Origin: Tubulanus polymorphus
Lineage: Eukaryota; Nemertea; Palaeonemertea; Tubulaniformes; Tubulanidae
DNA length: 64,000 nucleotides
NCBI RefSeq assembly: GCF_964204645.1
Contig: NC_134025.1
Location: forward strand, 23,776,001 to 23,840,000
Reading direction: 5' to 3'
Under the pieces are notes generated by a model. It made no database searches. It was not told the origin of the DNA and saw only the letters and a program-made list of their open reading frames with translations. Below are positions 1-12,665 of the stretch, piece after piece. Made by a program: the position numbers and the translations under genes. Each line of letters opens with the position of its first letter. Within the stretch, counting starts at the first letter, position 1.

Positions 1-957
1 GTCATGGGGCATTTTAGAAGGAATTCATTCCTAGTTTCCATAAAATCAGTATGAGGAACTGCACTCAAATCATTAAATTCGGTTTTGTACAGTTCTGCAT
101 TGGTGGAGCCAAAAGGCCAAATATGATCGAGTTTTTATGGCAAGCATAGGAATAACCAATACATGTACAAGGTAGTGCTTTATATATTGCGTTTTCCATT
201 TACAAAATTTTCAAACCCTGCAATAACAAAATTCTGTATGTGCTTTGTATAACAGGGGTTGAATAAGAGGAAAAATAAATAATTTATAAAACAATACAAC
301 ATGTACATACAGCAGACACGATATAATAAATAATCTATACATATGACAATATACACATAATATACGAAATACATGTACATGTCCTACAGAAATTTACAAA
401 TAATCAGTGTTCTATTGCACAGACTTAGCCTATTTCATCCTCCGAGGATCTCAAGTACATAAGAAAAAAGCATTCAACACCTAACAATACCACCACTTAA
501 ACTGGAACATAGTACACAGTTTTTGAAGATATAAAATTAAATGGGCAGTAGGTTCAATTTATCTTAGGTTCTGGTTCACTTGGTGAAATGAGTTTTTAAA
601 CATTATATGGAAATTACTTAGTATTGATAATGTTTTAGATCATGGGAATGTAGTTTGATGACACTACAATGTACAGGTATTTCTATGAAAATCTTTAAAC
701 CGCTAACTGAAATAACACCTGCTTTGTTTTGAATCATTCAGGCTACAGTTGACATTTGATGTCAATTCACAATGTTTAATAAACAGATTTACAAAATGAT
801 TTCACGTGAGTTCAATCATTATGAAGACATAAAGTTCAAATTCTCTGACTTTTAATGACAAATTTGTTTTTCACAGAACTAATCGAGATTTAACTCTTAT
901 TCTTTCGGAGTACTGTAGTTTCTCTGAAGAGAATCGTAATATCACATTATTTTTGTA
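1..957. other. Downstream and 3' UTR of the Pez gene
   Basis: No coding exon is visible. The 3' UTR of the minus-strand phosphatase gene must lie here. ATTAAA-type minus-strand signals are possible at 851-856 and 773-778, but no canonical AATAAA was found close to the stop, so the transcript end is undetermined. Very AT-rich at 220-420. Confidence 0.5.
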
Positions 958-3531
958 TCATATCAGTCGAGTGTTTTTCAGGTATTCAATAAGCGTTTTA
1001 TACACGAAAGTATACTGGCTCACAGTTTGTACCATGTGCATCCGTTGACCTCGTAATGTTGCTAACACAGTTGGCACGTCAACACTCTACAAGTCAAAAC
1101 ATACAGAAAAATATGTGTTAACGCTGTCAAATGGAATGTTCATAAACATGTCAATCTATTCAAGCAGCACAACTTACTTGATTGAACTCTAAACATGACT
1201 TCATTACTTGGACTAGTATGGCGACACCTGCTCGGCCAACTCCGGCACTACAATGGACTAGAACTGGATGTTTCTTTATTTCCGGATTCTCGATTGCCAA
1301 ATGACGATTGACAGATTCTACCTCCTCTAAAAATGCTACAAAAAAGAAATACAAAATATTCAAAGGTACCAATACGCTCTACATGGAAATACCATGTTAT
1401 TCCATTATGATTCAACAGCCCAAAAATGTTTTACATTAAGTCTGTGCGAAAAGAAATGCGAATGTTCACATTTAACTGCAATATCACATATTAGTCCAAC
1501 CAACCTAGGAATCCATGGACATCCTCTGGACAACCATGATCTGGCCAGTCCGTGTACTGTAGATGCCAAATGAGCCTCTCTTGTTGAGATGGGATATGTT
1601 GCAAATTAATACCATTAGTAACAAAGCACAATGAATCATTACTGAACTGTAATGTCACTTGATACTGCAAATATAAACATAAAAATGAAAATTAATTTGT
1701 ATGTAAATTCAATATGTTATCTATTCAAAAGCCAAATCTATTCAATTCAGAAAACTTACATCGCCAAATATTAATCTATGCTTAGGTCCAGGTGTTTGAG
1801 GCCAATACGGGTAGCTTTTCGATTTACCAAGCTCGTGTATGAGAGTGAGCATTGCGATTATATGTATGTCTTGATCCCACACGAGTTGCCAGAAATCTTC
1901 GCAAGTCTTTTCCAACGGCGCTTGCGCAGCGATGTACCACATGTCTTGACCTTTCACACGTACCTGACGGAAGAAAAAAGATTCGAAATGAGGGAATGAT
2001 AAAATTTCAACAGATGTTTTTGTTTGATTTGATTTTGATGAGTTTTCCATAAGTAATTGGGCTAACATTATTTTAGTCACAATTTATCTAACAGTGAAAT
2101 GCATTTCCATACACCAATCATATTCAAGAAATTATACATGATCTCTATAATATATGAAAATATGTCATATAGCTAGCTTGAAAAAATATCTACAATGTCA
2201 AAGTAGTGTTGCCATTGCGAAGACAATTTAAAAACTTGTTCAAGTCTACAGTAAGGTACCTAATGCAACATTTTATAATCAATACATTGTTGACAGCTGT
2301 ATCTCAGCTGGTTTTTTATGCAAATGCAAAATAGGTCCTATGACTCAAAAACCTTTCATGCATACATATGCTTATAATATAATGAATTAACAGAATACAT
2401 GGAATAATATGTTATCTAAAAATTCAAATCCTAATGCATTATTGAACTGGAGGTTCCATAGGATCTGAGTTAAGTTTGACTCCGAGAATTCTTTTCCTAT
2501 GCTTTACTTTTTAAAAGGGTCTTCTCTATTACAGGTTGACCACTTTCATTTGACAAGCTTTCTCCCTGCCTGACTATTCCCTGTCTATTCCCTGACATGC
2601 ACATTGTTTTTCCCTGACTTGATCTGCTAAGAATCCCGCTGTCAGATACATAAGACATGGAGAGAAAGTGTTTGATATTGCATACGATTTAGCAGTCTCA
2701 ACAAATTTCCCTGACTTTCCCCTGATTTTTTGCTTTTTTTTTTAAACAAAATTCCCTGACTTTTTTAAAGAAAAGAAAATTCCCAGACTTTTCCCTGATT
2801 TTCAGGTTAAGTGGCCACCCTGTATAAGTGATTTTCCTCTTACCCTGATATGAGAAGCGTTTATGTAACCGCTGGGATTATTAGCTCGTGGTTTTAATCG
2901 CACTCGTGAGCTGTCGTATGGGAGTACATCTTTAAAACGGTTCCGTTCTACGTTATCTGGCAGTTGAGCAACTCGACATTCAGCAGTCGTCACTTTCTTC
3001 GGTATTTTCTCGAATTCTGTAAAAACTTGTCCTTCGTCGACTTTGTTCTCGAGCGTTTTTCTCTACGATACAAAATGCAAAATACACAGTTTTTTCGTGT
3101 TGATTAAGCCTCTGCTTAGGGGTGGTTCAAGGAAAATTGGAAGGTCGCGATCCAGAAGAAAAGAAAGGAAATATTCTCGGATAAAGCAGCTAAGTCAATG
3201 GCAACTAGTGGGTCTCTCTCTCGTGTTATATATTTCTCTCTTGTGTCAGATATTTCTGATGAAATAAATTCCATAAGATAAGATGTAAATTACGAGAGGA
3301 TGAGTGTCAAATTTATAGGTTTAACGACCTCTGTCGTTGGCTCAATCATTCTATCAAGATCATGATTAGGCTCAGATCAAAGATACGGTAGTAGGATTAA
3401 CTCACGCGATCATCTTTTGGAGCCCTTGTTTCATCATTCTGAGCAAACATCATTGTCGCCCTTGATATTGTTAAACCATTCATCGCAGCCATTTTCAGCG
3501 GACCCATACTTCTTCTTTTAGTTACTGCCTC
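958..3531 (-). other. ptpn14: Pez exons 14-19: tyrosine phosphatase domain
   Basis: Exons 3406-3531, 2844-3062, 1760-1963, 1505-1664, 1178-1335 and 958-1086. In order they give [16 protein letters not shown] (a conserved pre-catalytic motif), the substrate loop [15 protein letters not shown], the WPD loop [15 protein letters not shown], the catalytic loop [10 protein letters not shown] (Cys codon 1250-1252, Arg codon 1232-1234) and the Q loop [13 protein letters not shown]. Cys, Arg, WPD Asp and Q-loop Gln are all present, so the domain looks catalytically equipped. The substrate loop is closer to the canonical KNRY form than the one I recall for human PTPN14, which has Ile at the aromatic position. 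Confidence 0.95.
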
Positions 3532-4724
3532 CTGGAAATATTCAGGACAAAACATTTGTTTCATCACATATGAATATCAGACATGATTTGATGGAGAACC
3601 CCAAGAAAATGTTAAATCAATACTAAACATATCAAAATAAACACAATGTTCAAATGAAGCTAAGAATTTTCATTAAAAAACTCTATATAAGGGAGGGTAC
3701 AAATAGTATGTATGGCCAATTTTGCTATTATTGAAGTGTTATGGTAGATTTACTGTAAGTTATTATCAAATCAGACAGTTTTTGACGTGTTTTAGGATAT
3801 ATCTCGTCCATAAAATAAATACATTTTTAAAGAGGCCGATGTGAGAAAAGTACATAGGTTCATTTTCGCGACCCCATAGGAAATTAACAAATTATTTTTT
3901 TCTCCAACGCCGAAATCGTATATACTATCTAAAACGCTCCCTTAATGAGTGATCAATTGATAATATGGAATTTTACTTGACTAAAAAGTCGAGCTATAGG
4001 GGGACAAGTTCTGTTTCAATACATCTTATGCACAATTTGTGGTACCATGAGGTTTAAGCTGCTACCTTACAAGTCTTACGCTCTAAACATCTATATCTTT
4101 AATACCCGATAACCAAGGTAACCAAATGATTCATAACGAACCAGTAGGAAGTCAAATCGTATAGCTTCAGCAACTCCGGAACCGCTGACCTTTTGATCTA
4201 CACAAAATTGGCTAGCATTAATTGCTGGTTCAGTCGAACATTTTTGTTTAAGAAAATTTATATTTAGCCATTGTGGTTGTTGTAACAAGTGGCCACAATT
4301 CTATACTTAATGGTATATTTCATTCTAGAAATTCTAAATCCATCTTTGAAAATGAATATATATATTCTGAGAGTTCTGTTGTCTGTAACAAATAAAGAAA
4401 GTAAGAATAAACGATCCGGCGACCTTTTACTGAAATTATGTACAAAATTGGCTACGAAATGGGCCCAGTAATAGTTGATAATGATTGGTAGCATCATCAT
4501 ATAGTCTTGATGCTCTAACCGTCAACCCTTAGACAAAGTATATAGCTTTTATAATACGTTGTCTCTGCGCCCCGCCTAACAACTGAAGATGTTCGGTAAT
4601 AAGCACAAAATTGGAATCCGCTGCATCAGCAAAGTAGCTGATTAACTAACATTAGTGAATACTATAAATTCCATACATAATTAACACACCCTCCAGGGTT
4701 ACACATTATACGTATGTATACATG

Positions 4725-4797
<73 letters not shown>

Positions 4798-4799
4798 TT

Positions 4800-4859
<60 letters not shown>

Positions 4860-7800
4860 ATAGATTTATATATAAATGATCAAAGCTTCATAAATAATAG
4901 GCAATTTTGTTCCTTGATTTAATCAATACTGAATATTTCCGAAATTCCTAGAATTATCGATTCGACTGCTGGAATTGAATATTCTCGAAACACCTGTTGT
5001 TAAAACGCATTTTATAACGCACTCGTGTTATAGAAGTGTTTACACTACAAGCAATTAATTGATTGATTATCTATATGGTTTTAACAACAATGACACTGCT
5101 GTGTATGCCCGCATATATCAATACATGCCCGATCAAAATTTTCCATATTATTCACAATCGATAGAATCTTTCTCGTCGGTGACAGGAATGCTTCGAAGGT
5201 GTTACAATATCCGTTAAGAAATTCGTTCTAGTCAATATGTTTTATATACCCACCTAATTTCTAAATATTTCTTATTGGTTAGATCCGTTTATGTCCCGAC
5301 CTGCCTTACTTGTTAATAACACTCTGATTAGCATCTGATGTATTTTAACTAATCTGTCGTCCAAACAAGTATAATTTTTGGCCACTGAGTAGACTATAAT
5401 TAAATACCACGACAGTTTATGCCCAGTGATCCTAGATAAAGCATGCATGCCTATATATACCCATAACTAATTCATTCTATTGAGAAAACATTTTTGTCCC
5501 AATAAATCCATTCTATCAAAAAATAACACAGATTTAGTATAAGTCCCGATCAATCTCTCACCTTTTCCGACTCGAGGCGACTTTTTGTTATAAGTTTATT
5601 AGGTTGAATGTTATCGAGGCAAACATACTGTTCACTATTATCAACGCTAGATGCTGATTTAATACTAGTTTTTTCCTCTTTGCCAACGCTACCAACAGCG
5701 CTACCTTTTCGACTACGGCTCTCGCCATCGGAACCGCTGTTATGATGGTTTCTGCAACTAGATACGTCTTTCCACTGTTCATTTTCGCTATTGTCGTCGT
5801 CGACGTAGCCAGTCGATCCGGTTTCAGTTTTCGTGGAATCATTTATCGAGTCTTTTGGCCTCAATGTTACGGCCCATCCGTGTGGCGTGCCGTTACTCTC
5901 GACGCTGTCTCGCTTACCCAGAATGCCGCTGTCCGTGGCTGGACATTCGGGCGGATTAGGAACGCGCACTTCTCTGCGGTAAACGTTGCAATCTTCCAAA
6001 AAATTAATCGGTTTCGTTCGTTCCTCGCCGGGATTGCTCGCGTTCCGGTTATTGTTCGCCTCGTTCTGCTTTTGACGATCTTTCTTCTTCTTTTTGCGAA
6101 ACGAAATGTTGCGAATTTTGATATTGAACGGGTCGTGCTCCTGAACGGTCGAGTCGGCCGCGCTTCCCTCCATATCGATGACGACGACTCGTAAACTCTC
6201 TTCGATATAACGCCAGTAGTATATCAAACGTATGCGTACCCTTTACGCTTGGATAGAATAATCGAGCGCGTGAACGTTGTCGTTCAGTCACAGAATGAAA
6301 ATTATACTCCGGCTTGCCGATCAATAATCCATGAATTGATACAACATCATCTATAATTCTCGACTGGAGACGGCAATAATTACGAAACGTATTCCATACA
6401 GCGTCCAAATTAATTCCTTACTATTGATTATGTCTTATACGCGTGCCTGCTGCCTAGATCAAGACCGACGGCTATCCGCTAGACTTTCATCTACCCTACC
6501 TGACAAAAACCCTTTGTTCCTACAGGTCAGACACAAATATCCTATGTCAAACCTCTGCCTATTAGGCATATTTCGCTGTAAGGCGAATAGCTTCGAAATA
6601 TTCGCTATACGTATGATTCGTATGCACCATATGTGGCCACTACTCGACGCACGTACTGTTGACTACGTCATTTTGTCAGGGCGAAACCTCCAACTCCCCG
6701 GCACAACGATGTGAACTGCATGCACGCACGCGCGGATATATATGCTAACAACAATGATTTGTCACCTGGCGGATGGCATTAAATGTCAATAAAATTGTAC
6801 AATCGAATCTCATTTTGTTTACCAACATACACAACGTAATGCCACCCATACACTGAGGGTAATGTCAGTCAGTCATCAGTGATTTGTATGGTTAGCCTCA
6901 GGGTAGCACATGTATGTCTTTTATTTATAGATTTATGCGTGGATATGAAGAAATCAATACCACGCGTGCATCATAATCACTAATCGATATACAGGAAATT
7001 GAATCAGAAAAATATGAAACTGGCCGAAAACAACGTTTCTTTTTCATAATCACACATCATTAATAGACATTAATCCATATGAACATTCTGCATCAGGTAG
7101 ACATCAGTAAATATTGTATAAGACTGCCATCAATTTCATATCTCCAATCTTTATAGATTCAGTTATTAAATCCTCTTAAGAATCAATAAATTCCGAGCTT
7201 TTCAATGTTCACCGAGATCTGTCGCCATTTGTGATTCGATCCATTGTAGAAATATAGAACCGATGAAGCATCAGAGCGAGAGCAATTACTCAGTCAGAGT
7301 AAGAGTTAATTAATAAATGATTCAAGTACTATGGCCATTGTCACAGTTGGATTCATTCACAGTTATACGCGGGTGTTTCTACTTTATACATCCATTAGTT
7401 GAATACAGAAAATTCTCAGTTTTACTTGCAATTAATAGAGAAGTCACATGTAGAGCTACTTTGCGTTAACAAAACACTTGAACATTAGAATTGACATATA
7501 TAATGCACTAGACACCACCGATAGAAATTCAAACAATACACGTGAAAGCTTAATACATAATATCGAAATTCTTCCATGGCTGTTATTAAAATGACCCTGA
7601 GAAAATCTCTCGAAATAAGGGAGATAAAGACACTTGATAAAGAGGCCTAGTACACTACAGGCTATAGTCAAATAAACAAACGTTTTCCTAACTCATTATC
7701 AATTGAGTGGAATAAACACAAAGGTGAACTATTTTATCATGGTAAACCATTTCTCCTAATACCTATCTACGAACACTTGAAGGTTTAAAGAAAAATTCCC

Positions 7801-10800
7801 AAGTTTGAATAAAAGATTATTACCTAGCCTGCATGACTATGAGTGACATTTCATGCCTTTCTTCATTTCACACTTAATTGTGGCATTGCATTTGGAACGA
7901 TAGATAAACAGACACAAGATTTAATATTCAGAGTACCAAAGTTAAACTCACCTCATCATCATTGTCATCATCATCATTTTTCTCTTTACGTCTGCGATAT
8001 TTCACTTGTTCGGTTGTTGAAATTTCTTCTTTGTTCGATGATTCTTCTTTTACATGTATTTCCTCATTTTCCTCTACCGCATCGCGATGTCCAACATCAT
8101 CAGCAATTTCAACGGGTATTTTGGCATTTTCTTGCGCCGGTTTTTTGCAGGTCATTTCCGAAGCTATCGCAGCATTTTGTTGCTCGACAATTTTCGAAGA
8201 TTGAGTCGCTTCGACGTCTTCGGTTTTCGCGATCATAGGAACTGGTGCCGATACCGTTTTGAAATGACCGGCTTTTTTATGAATGTCGGCTAAATTCGAA
8301 CTCGTTTTCAGATGAGCCGCTTTGACCGTTTTCATACTCGGCGAATTCGAACTGTTTTTGCCGTAACCAGATGCCGACGCGTAAGCCGAAGATAATCTGA
8401 CCGTGTCCATGCCGTGATTCGATTCGTCGCTACTATCGGAATGTAATTCCACGTTGTCGAGCAAGCACAGCGCCGGAGGACAAGAAACATTCAACTGTTC
8501 AGATTCAGAAACATACTCCGGCTTATCGAGCTCCGACGCGCAAATTCCTGCAGATAACGCATCATCATTCGCGTGATATGTGATATCTAAATTCGCGATC
8601 TTCTTCTCCGTATCGAGCACCGAATTCGAACCGTTCGAAATCGCCAAATTGTAAAGTTCGGGGGCTACGTTATCATCATCAACTGCAGCGTCACTACCCT
8701 GCGAATTACCAGCGAGAAGCAACTGACTCAGATCGATATTTCTCTGCGAAACGAGATCCGGTTGCGGGTTAAGATTCGGGCGGATCGTATGGCTCGCTAA
8801 ATCCGGCGTGCTGTTGCTCGGGAATCGCGGATACGGCGGCGGAGGTTTCATGCATTCGTTCAACAACGTTTGCGTTATCATCGTTTCCGACGTGCTCAGC
8901 TGGTTCAACATTGCCTGATCGCGACGCCGCAATCCCGAGCAATTGTACGTCGGTTGCAATATCAAACTGCTGACGCGTTCGACCGGCCGACTCGGTACGT
9001 AGCCGTTCGCCGGTATCGTATGGGTCGGCGGAGCGTAAGCCGTCGTCTGCACGACGTATTCATAACCGGTCGGATGGTGAATAAACGGTGTCGAGTAAAC
9101 CGGCTGCATGGTCTGAGCGACGTCCGGTTGGCTGTGATTTTGTAAGTAAACGTTCGAGACTCCCGTTGTGGAGATATCACCCATCGTTAAACTATGCGAT
9201 AGTTGTATATGATTTTGTTGTTGTTGTTGTTGTTGTAGGTGGCGTTGCAACATTACCGAATCGTAATCCGGGGCCGGTCGATACGCCGGTAAATTCGCGA
9301 GTCGCTGGCTGATGTTTTCCTGCGATCCGAGCACGACTTGACCCTGCGTTACGCTGTAAATACTGCCGCTTACATTATTCACGCTGCCATTGCTACTCGC
9401 TTCGATGTTGCGGACAGGTTGGGACGTTTCGAATTCGAAAACTGCGGACGGGTCAGCAGGCTGAGTGGTCACACCTAAAAGAGATACAATTAAAGTATCA
9501 CTGCATAAATTTACCTTTTCAATTAGTGATCAGTCAGTTTCCATAAGTCATTCTGATGCTTTTTTCACAGATATACCAATGAAGACGAAATATTTCAAGG
9601 ACAACACCCGCAATTTCTGTAAAATTTACAGATTTCTTCCAAAACAAGCCAACTCCTTTCTAATTTTCCCTACAGATCTGCATTGATCTCAGAAATGATC
9701 AAAATGAATCAAAAGTTCGGAAATCTGACTAGGGTCAGAAAATTTGTCATCCCTGTACACACAAATGAATTTGTGCTTACCTTGAGTCATGTAATGTATA
9801 TCCAGATTAGTATTTGGTTGCACACCTTCAACAACTGTAGGCTGCAAAATGAATGCTGACTGCAATGAACCTAAATTCTGTAAAACTTTATAGTATAATA
9901 CTACAATATTTTTTCATGTGATAAACATTAACATTGCTGACCTGAATCAGACAATGATAAAACAATTGCTCTCTAATTAACCCGATTTAGCATAGATGTA
10001 TTAAATTTCCATCCATTATCAGTGTTATTTAAAGCTAAATAGGCAGATTTTTACTTTCAGTACTTTTCAGTAATACACTGTGTATTGTAAATAATGGCCT
10101 GTATCTTCAAAGTATATAACATCTGATCTGATGGTGGAAGAATTCTGACAATCAACTGGATACAAGAAAATTTTAGTACATACCGATTCTTGGGCCGGAA
10201 TAGCGTTCTGAGCAATTCTTTGAATGTCCCTGTCGGAAATGAATAGTACATATGACATTACTACATGCATATAATTTTTTTTCATTTCACAAAATCTAAA
10301 ACCGACTCTATTTTTTACTAAATAAATTGATGAAGGCATATCAAGAGGAAAAGGTTATATGACCATGACCAATAGTGATAGAAATAGGGTCATCATAACC
10401 GATAAATGTAGATTTCATTTAATGTAACATGATTAAGATAACAATAAATAAACTTACGGAACTGCCCTTTTATCAGTATTACCAGTCATCTCAGCATTCG
10501 TTGAGGATGGCTCCACTTTCAGGCTGAAAAAAAAACAAGTTTATATCAAAAAGTTTATATCAAAGAGTTGTTATCACTTCACGAATTAACTTGATTCAAG
10601 TACCGGTACATTACATACAATTATATCCATCAGGGCCCAGTTTTATAGACTGGTATTCCAGGGGTTGAAAATGAATTGAGTCTATAAAACTGGGCCCTGA
10701 ATAAAGGTTTGAAATTCATCGTATGTCATACCTCGTATTGGATATGAGCGCACTCTGATCATCTCTGAAAAATTGATGTTGTAAAACACACATTCTCCAC

Positions 10801-12665
10801 ACGTACTTTGCGACCTCCGGATCATCCTTTAATTAAAAATCGATAACCATTATATCAACTGCATTATACAAGTCATGGAAATTCCGAGTTCTTCAACTGA
10901 TTTTCGCGCACCATATGTAAATTAACAGTCTGTTGGTCGAGGGCTGTCTGGATGCCAAATGTTTTCTTATTGTGTGTGAGGTGTCGTATATCTTGCCATC
11001 TAAAAACATTAAAGAATGAATTACCCAGTAATCAATGCGGAGGATAAAACAAAACTAACAAATGAATATTTCACTCATATAATCTTACTTGAAATAAAGT
11101 GTTGATTGTCCGGAGATTTGCTTCACAAATATGCCAGCAAACGAAGCCCCAATTATCAGATCATTGCCCGATTCATCCTGAAAATAAAATGACAAGTCTT
11201 AAACCCCGTGGCTTATTTGCATGTCTTGACTTGTCCAGAAGTTATGTTCAACCTAATGACTGGTCTAAGTTGATTTGAGGTTATTCATACAGTTGAATAG
11301 TATAATATGCGGAACAAATGCGGTATCAATTTTAGTTCCAGATATTCAGTCAATGACGACTTCTGCTGATTAAATCTTACCTTCGCAGGGTAACATTCAA
11401 CACCATATCCATCAAGTTGTTGCACCTCCAACAGATATTGTAACTCAGCAGCAGTCGGGTCGACGCCGTGTAAACTGCCATATGTGTGCAGTGTGCTTTC
11501 CAACAGTTCGTTCAGACTCTGCTCATCGCGACTTAGATTCTGGAGAGATAACAGTCCTCCGTTAGTCTCAGAGACTTTACAGTTTACTTTGAACTGAACA
11601 TATAATATCATATCAGAACATATCAAACTGAACATAACATATTACATTTTAGTCCATCCTTAAATCTCAAATTAAGACACACCCTTTTTAATAGCTTATT
11701 CTTAATTACTTTTTTATGTCTCACAGTTGTTTTACCATTTTTTTTTATTCATTGATCTATATTGTTTATGACAAAGAGCATATTCTATATGGGAAGATAT
11801 GACTCTAGCAACTATCTGAATGCACGCAATCCTGTTAAAATACTGTCGTCGCTGCAAATTGCAAATTTTACCTTTGGAAATGAGATGACTTGTTTATATT
11901 CTCCGACCCTCTCAGAGAGAAAATCACCGAAATCAGCTGAAATAGATTTATACAATTTTCAATCAACACGTTGTGATGTACTGCATCAAAGTAGACAATT
12001 AATTTTCTTGACAATGCTTGGCACTTAGGACGATAGCTCATAGTCTTAAGGACTCGTACCTTGAGCACTGTAGCTGGCTAATAAAACAGCGTGTTCTGGT
12101 GTACAAGGCAGTCTTCCTTCTATTACATCAGATTTCAACTGCAAATAGTAATAATACCTGAAAATGGAAAAACAAATTTTGAAAACCGAGCATTTTGATT
12201 TATAAAATTTTGACACAAGCATCAATTCTTCGATTCTTACCTGACCATCTCATCAGAGATATTGTGAACATCAGAAACGTAAAATGTTACACCAAAGAAC
12301 AGCGTCGGGGAGTGGTCATTTTTTTCCAGTTGTTTTTTCAATGGTTTATCAAGATCGGTCCAATGAAGACCAAGTTTCTTGTTGAAGTAACGTAGTCCGA
12401 AATATTGCAACTGAAAATATAAGTAGGTGTCCATACTTAATTGTACTAGACCAACGGCTATGGTACAGTTATCTCAATTTAATGGACCTACCTCGGACAA
12501 CTCGATTCTTGGTGCGATATTTTCGAGACATTCACGACCGGTACTTTCAGCGGTTAGAGTACATTCGATGACAGCATTGTCGAGCAGTCTAACACAGACA
12601 ACGTAGAGATTCTTCGAAGACACGTGATAGCGTCGTGTTCTCTTCAGGCGCAATTTAAACGGCAT
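958..12665 (-). CDS. ptpn14: FERM-domain non-receptor protein tyrosine phosphatase, PTPN14/PTPN21 (Pez) orthologue, 19 coding exons
   Basis: Minus-strand gene rebuilt from 19 exons; every junction has GT/AG and the phases add up to about 1402 residues with one stop (958-960). The start [19 protein letters not shown] and the end [10 protein letters not shown] closely match the ends of vertebrate PTPN14/PTPN21. Order: FERM about residues 20-312, long low-complexity linker 313-1071, phosphatase domain about 1120-1400. Known role of the family: cortical and junction-associated phosphatases that restrain YAP/Yorkie through PPxY motifs. The linker keeps a PPPPY motif (about 8830-8846) followed by STPDLASH, as in vertebrates. 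Vertebrate proteins are about 1180 residues; the excess is linker. An acceptor at 12683-12685, just upstream of the ATG, implies a separate non-coding first exon. The catalytic loop reads [10 protein letters not shown], with Ala where Ser/Thr is usual. Residue numbers depend on the exon 13 boundary. Confidence 0.96.
2545..2815. repeat. Dispersed repeat rich in TTCCCTGA words, inside Pez intron 15
   Basis: The phrases TTCCCTGACTTTT and TTCCCTGATTTT recur at least six times between 2575 and 2800, ending in GTGGCCACCCTGTATAAG next to exon 15. A similar TGTCCCTGA-rich stretch lies at 57745-57885, so this looks like a degenerate family of interspersed repeats. Confidence 0.5.
4722..4860. repeat. 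(TA)n microsatellite in Pez intron 13
   Basis: Nearly uninterrupted TA dinucleotides over about 135 bp, broken only near 4796-4810. The open frame through it (Tyr-Ile repeats) is an artefact of the repeat. Confidence 0.97.
5562..10523 (-). other. ptpn14: Pez exons 9-13: linker with PPxY motif and polyglutamine
   Basis: Exons 10458-10523, 10184-10229, 9781-9841, 7952-9474 (1523 nt) and 5562 to about 6140. The big exon carries [14 protein letters not shown] and KPPPPYPRF, both family-typical linker motifs, and a run of CAA/CAG glutamines near 9217-9240 (seen as TTG repeats on the plus strand). Exon 13 is lysine-rich near its start ([11 protein letters not shown], possible nuclear signal) and has no counterpart I recognise in vertebrate proteins. 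Its 5' limit is uncertain: phase-0 acceptors exist before 6140 (GTTCAG, best pyrimidine tract) and before 6197, and an in-frame ATG at 6173 could instead mark an internal promoter. Its donor at 5561 joins phase 0 to exon 14. Confidence 0.8.
10631..10699. mobile_element. Miniature foldback element in Pez intron 8
   Basis: A perfect 21-bp inverted repeat (10631-10651 and 10679-10699, outer word CAGGGCCCAG) flanks a 27-bp spacer. The GGGCCCAGTTT word recurs at about 28888 in this window, and GGGCCCAGTTTCATAAA-like words are common in marine invertebrate genomes (recalled, not checked). Most likely a tiny MITE-type insertion; as RNA it would form a long hairpin within the intron. Confidence 0.75.
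10732..12665 (-). other. ptpn14: Pez exons 1-8: FERM domain
   Basis: Coding exons in transcript order: 12492-12665, 12241-12410, 12060-12157, 11872-11936, 11381-11539, 11089-11177, 10912-10999 and 10732-10826. Phases at the ends are 0, 2, 1, 0, 0, 2, 0, 2, all consistent. Recognisable family segments include [56 protein letters not shown] and [20 protein letters not shown], matching the three FERM lobes of PTPN14 in order. The exon 7 donor is a GTG after ATG at 10912, chosen because it joins VNLHM to DDPEVAKYV in frame. Confidence 0.93.

Noticed and set aside
4722-4922. 66-codon plus-strand open frame of Tyr-Ile repeats
   Set aside because: It is the translation of a TA microsatellite.
5742-6194. 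150-codon plus-strand open frame over Pez exon 13
   Set aside because: Antisense shadow of the minus-strand coding exon, which has matching splice phases.
7843-8293. Plus-strand frames over Pez exon 12
   Set aside because: Antisense shadows of a 507-codon coding exon with family motifs.
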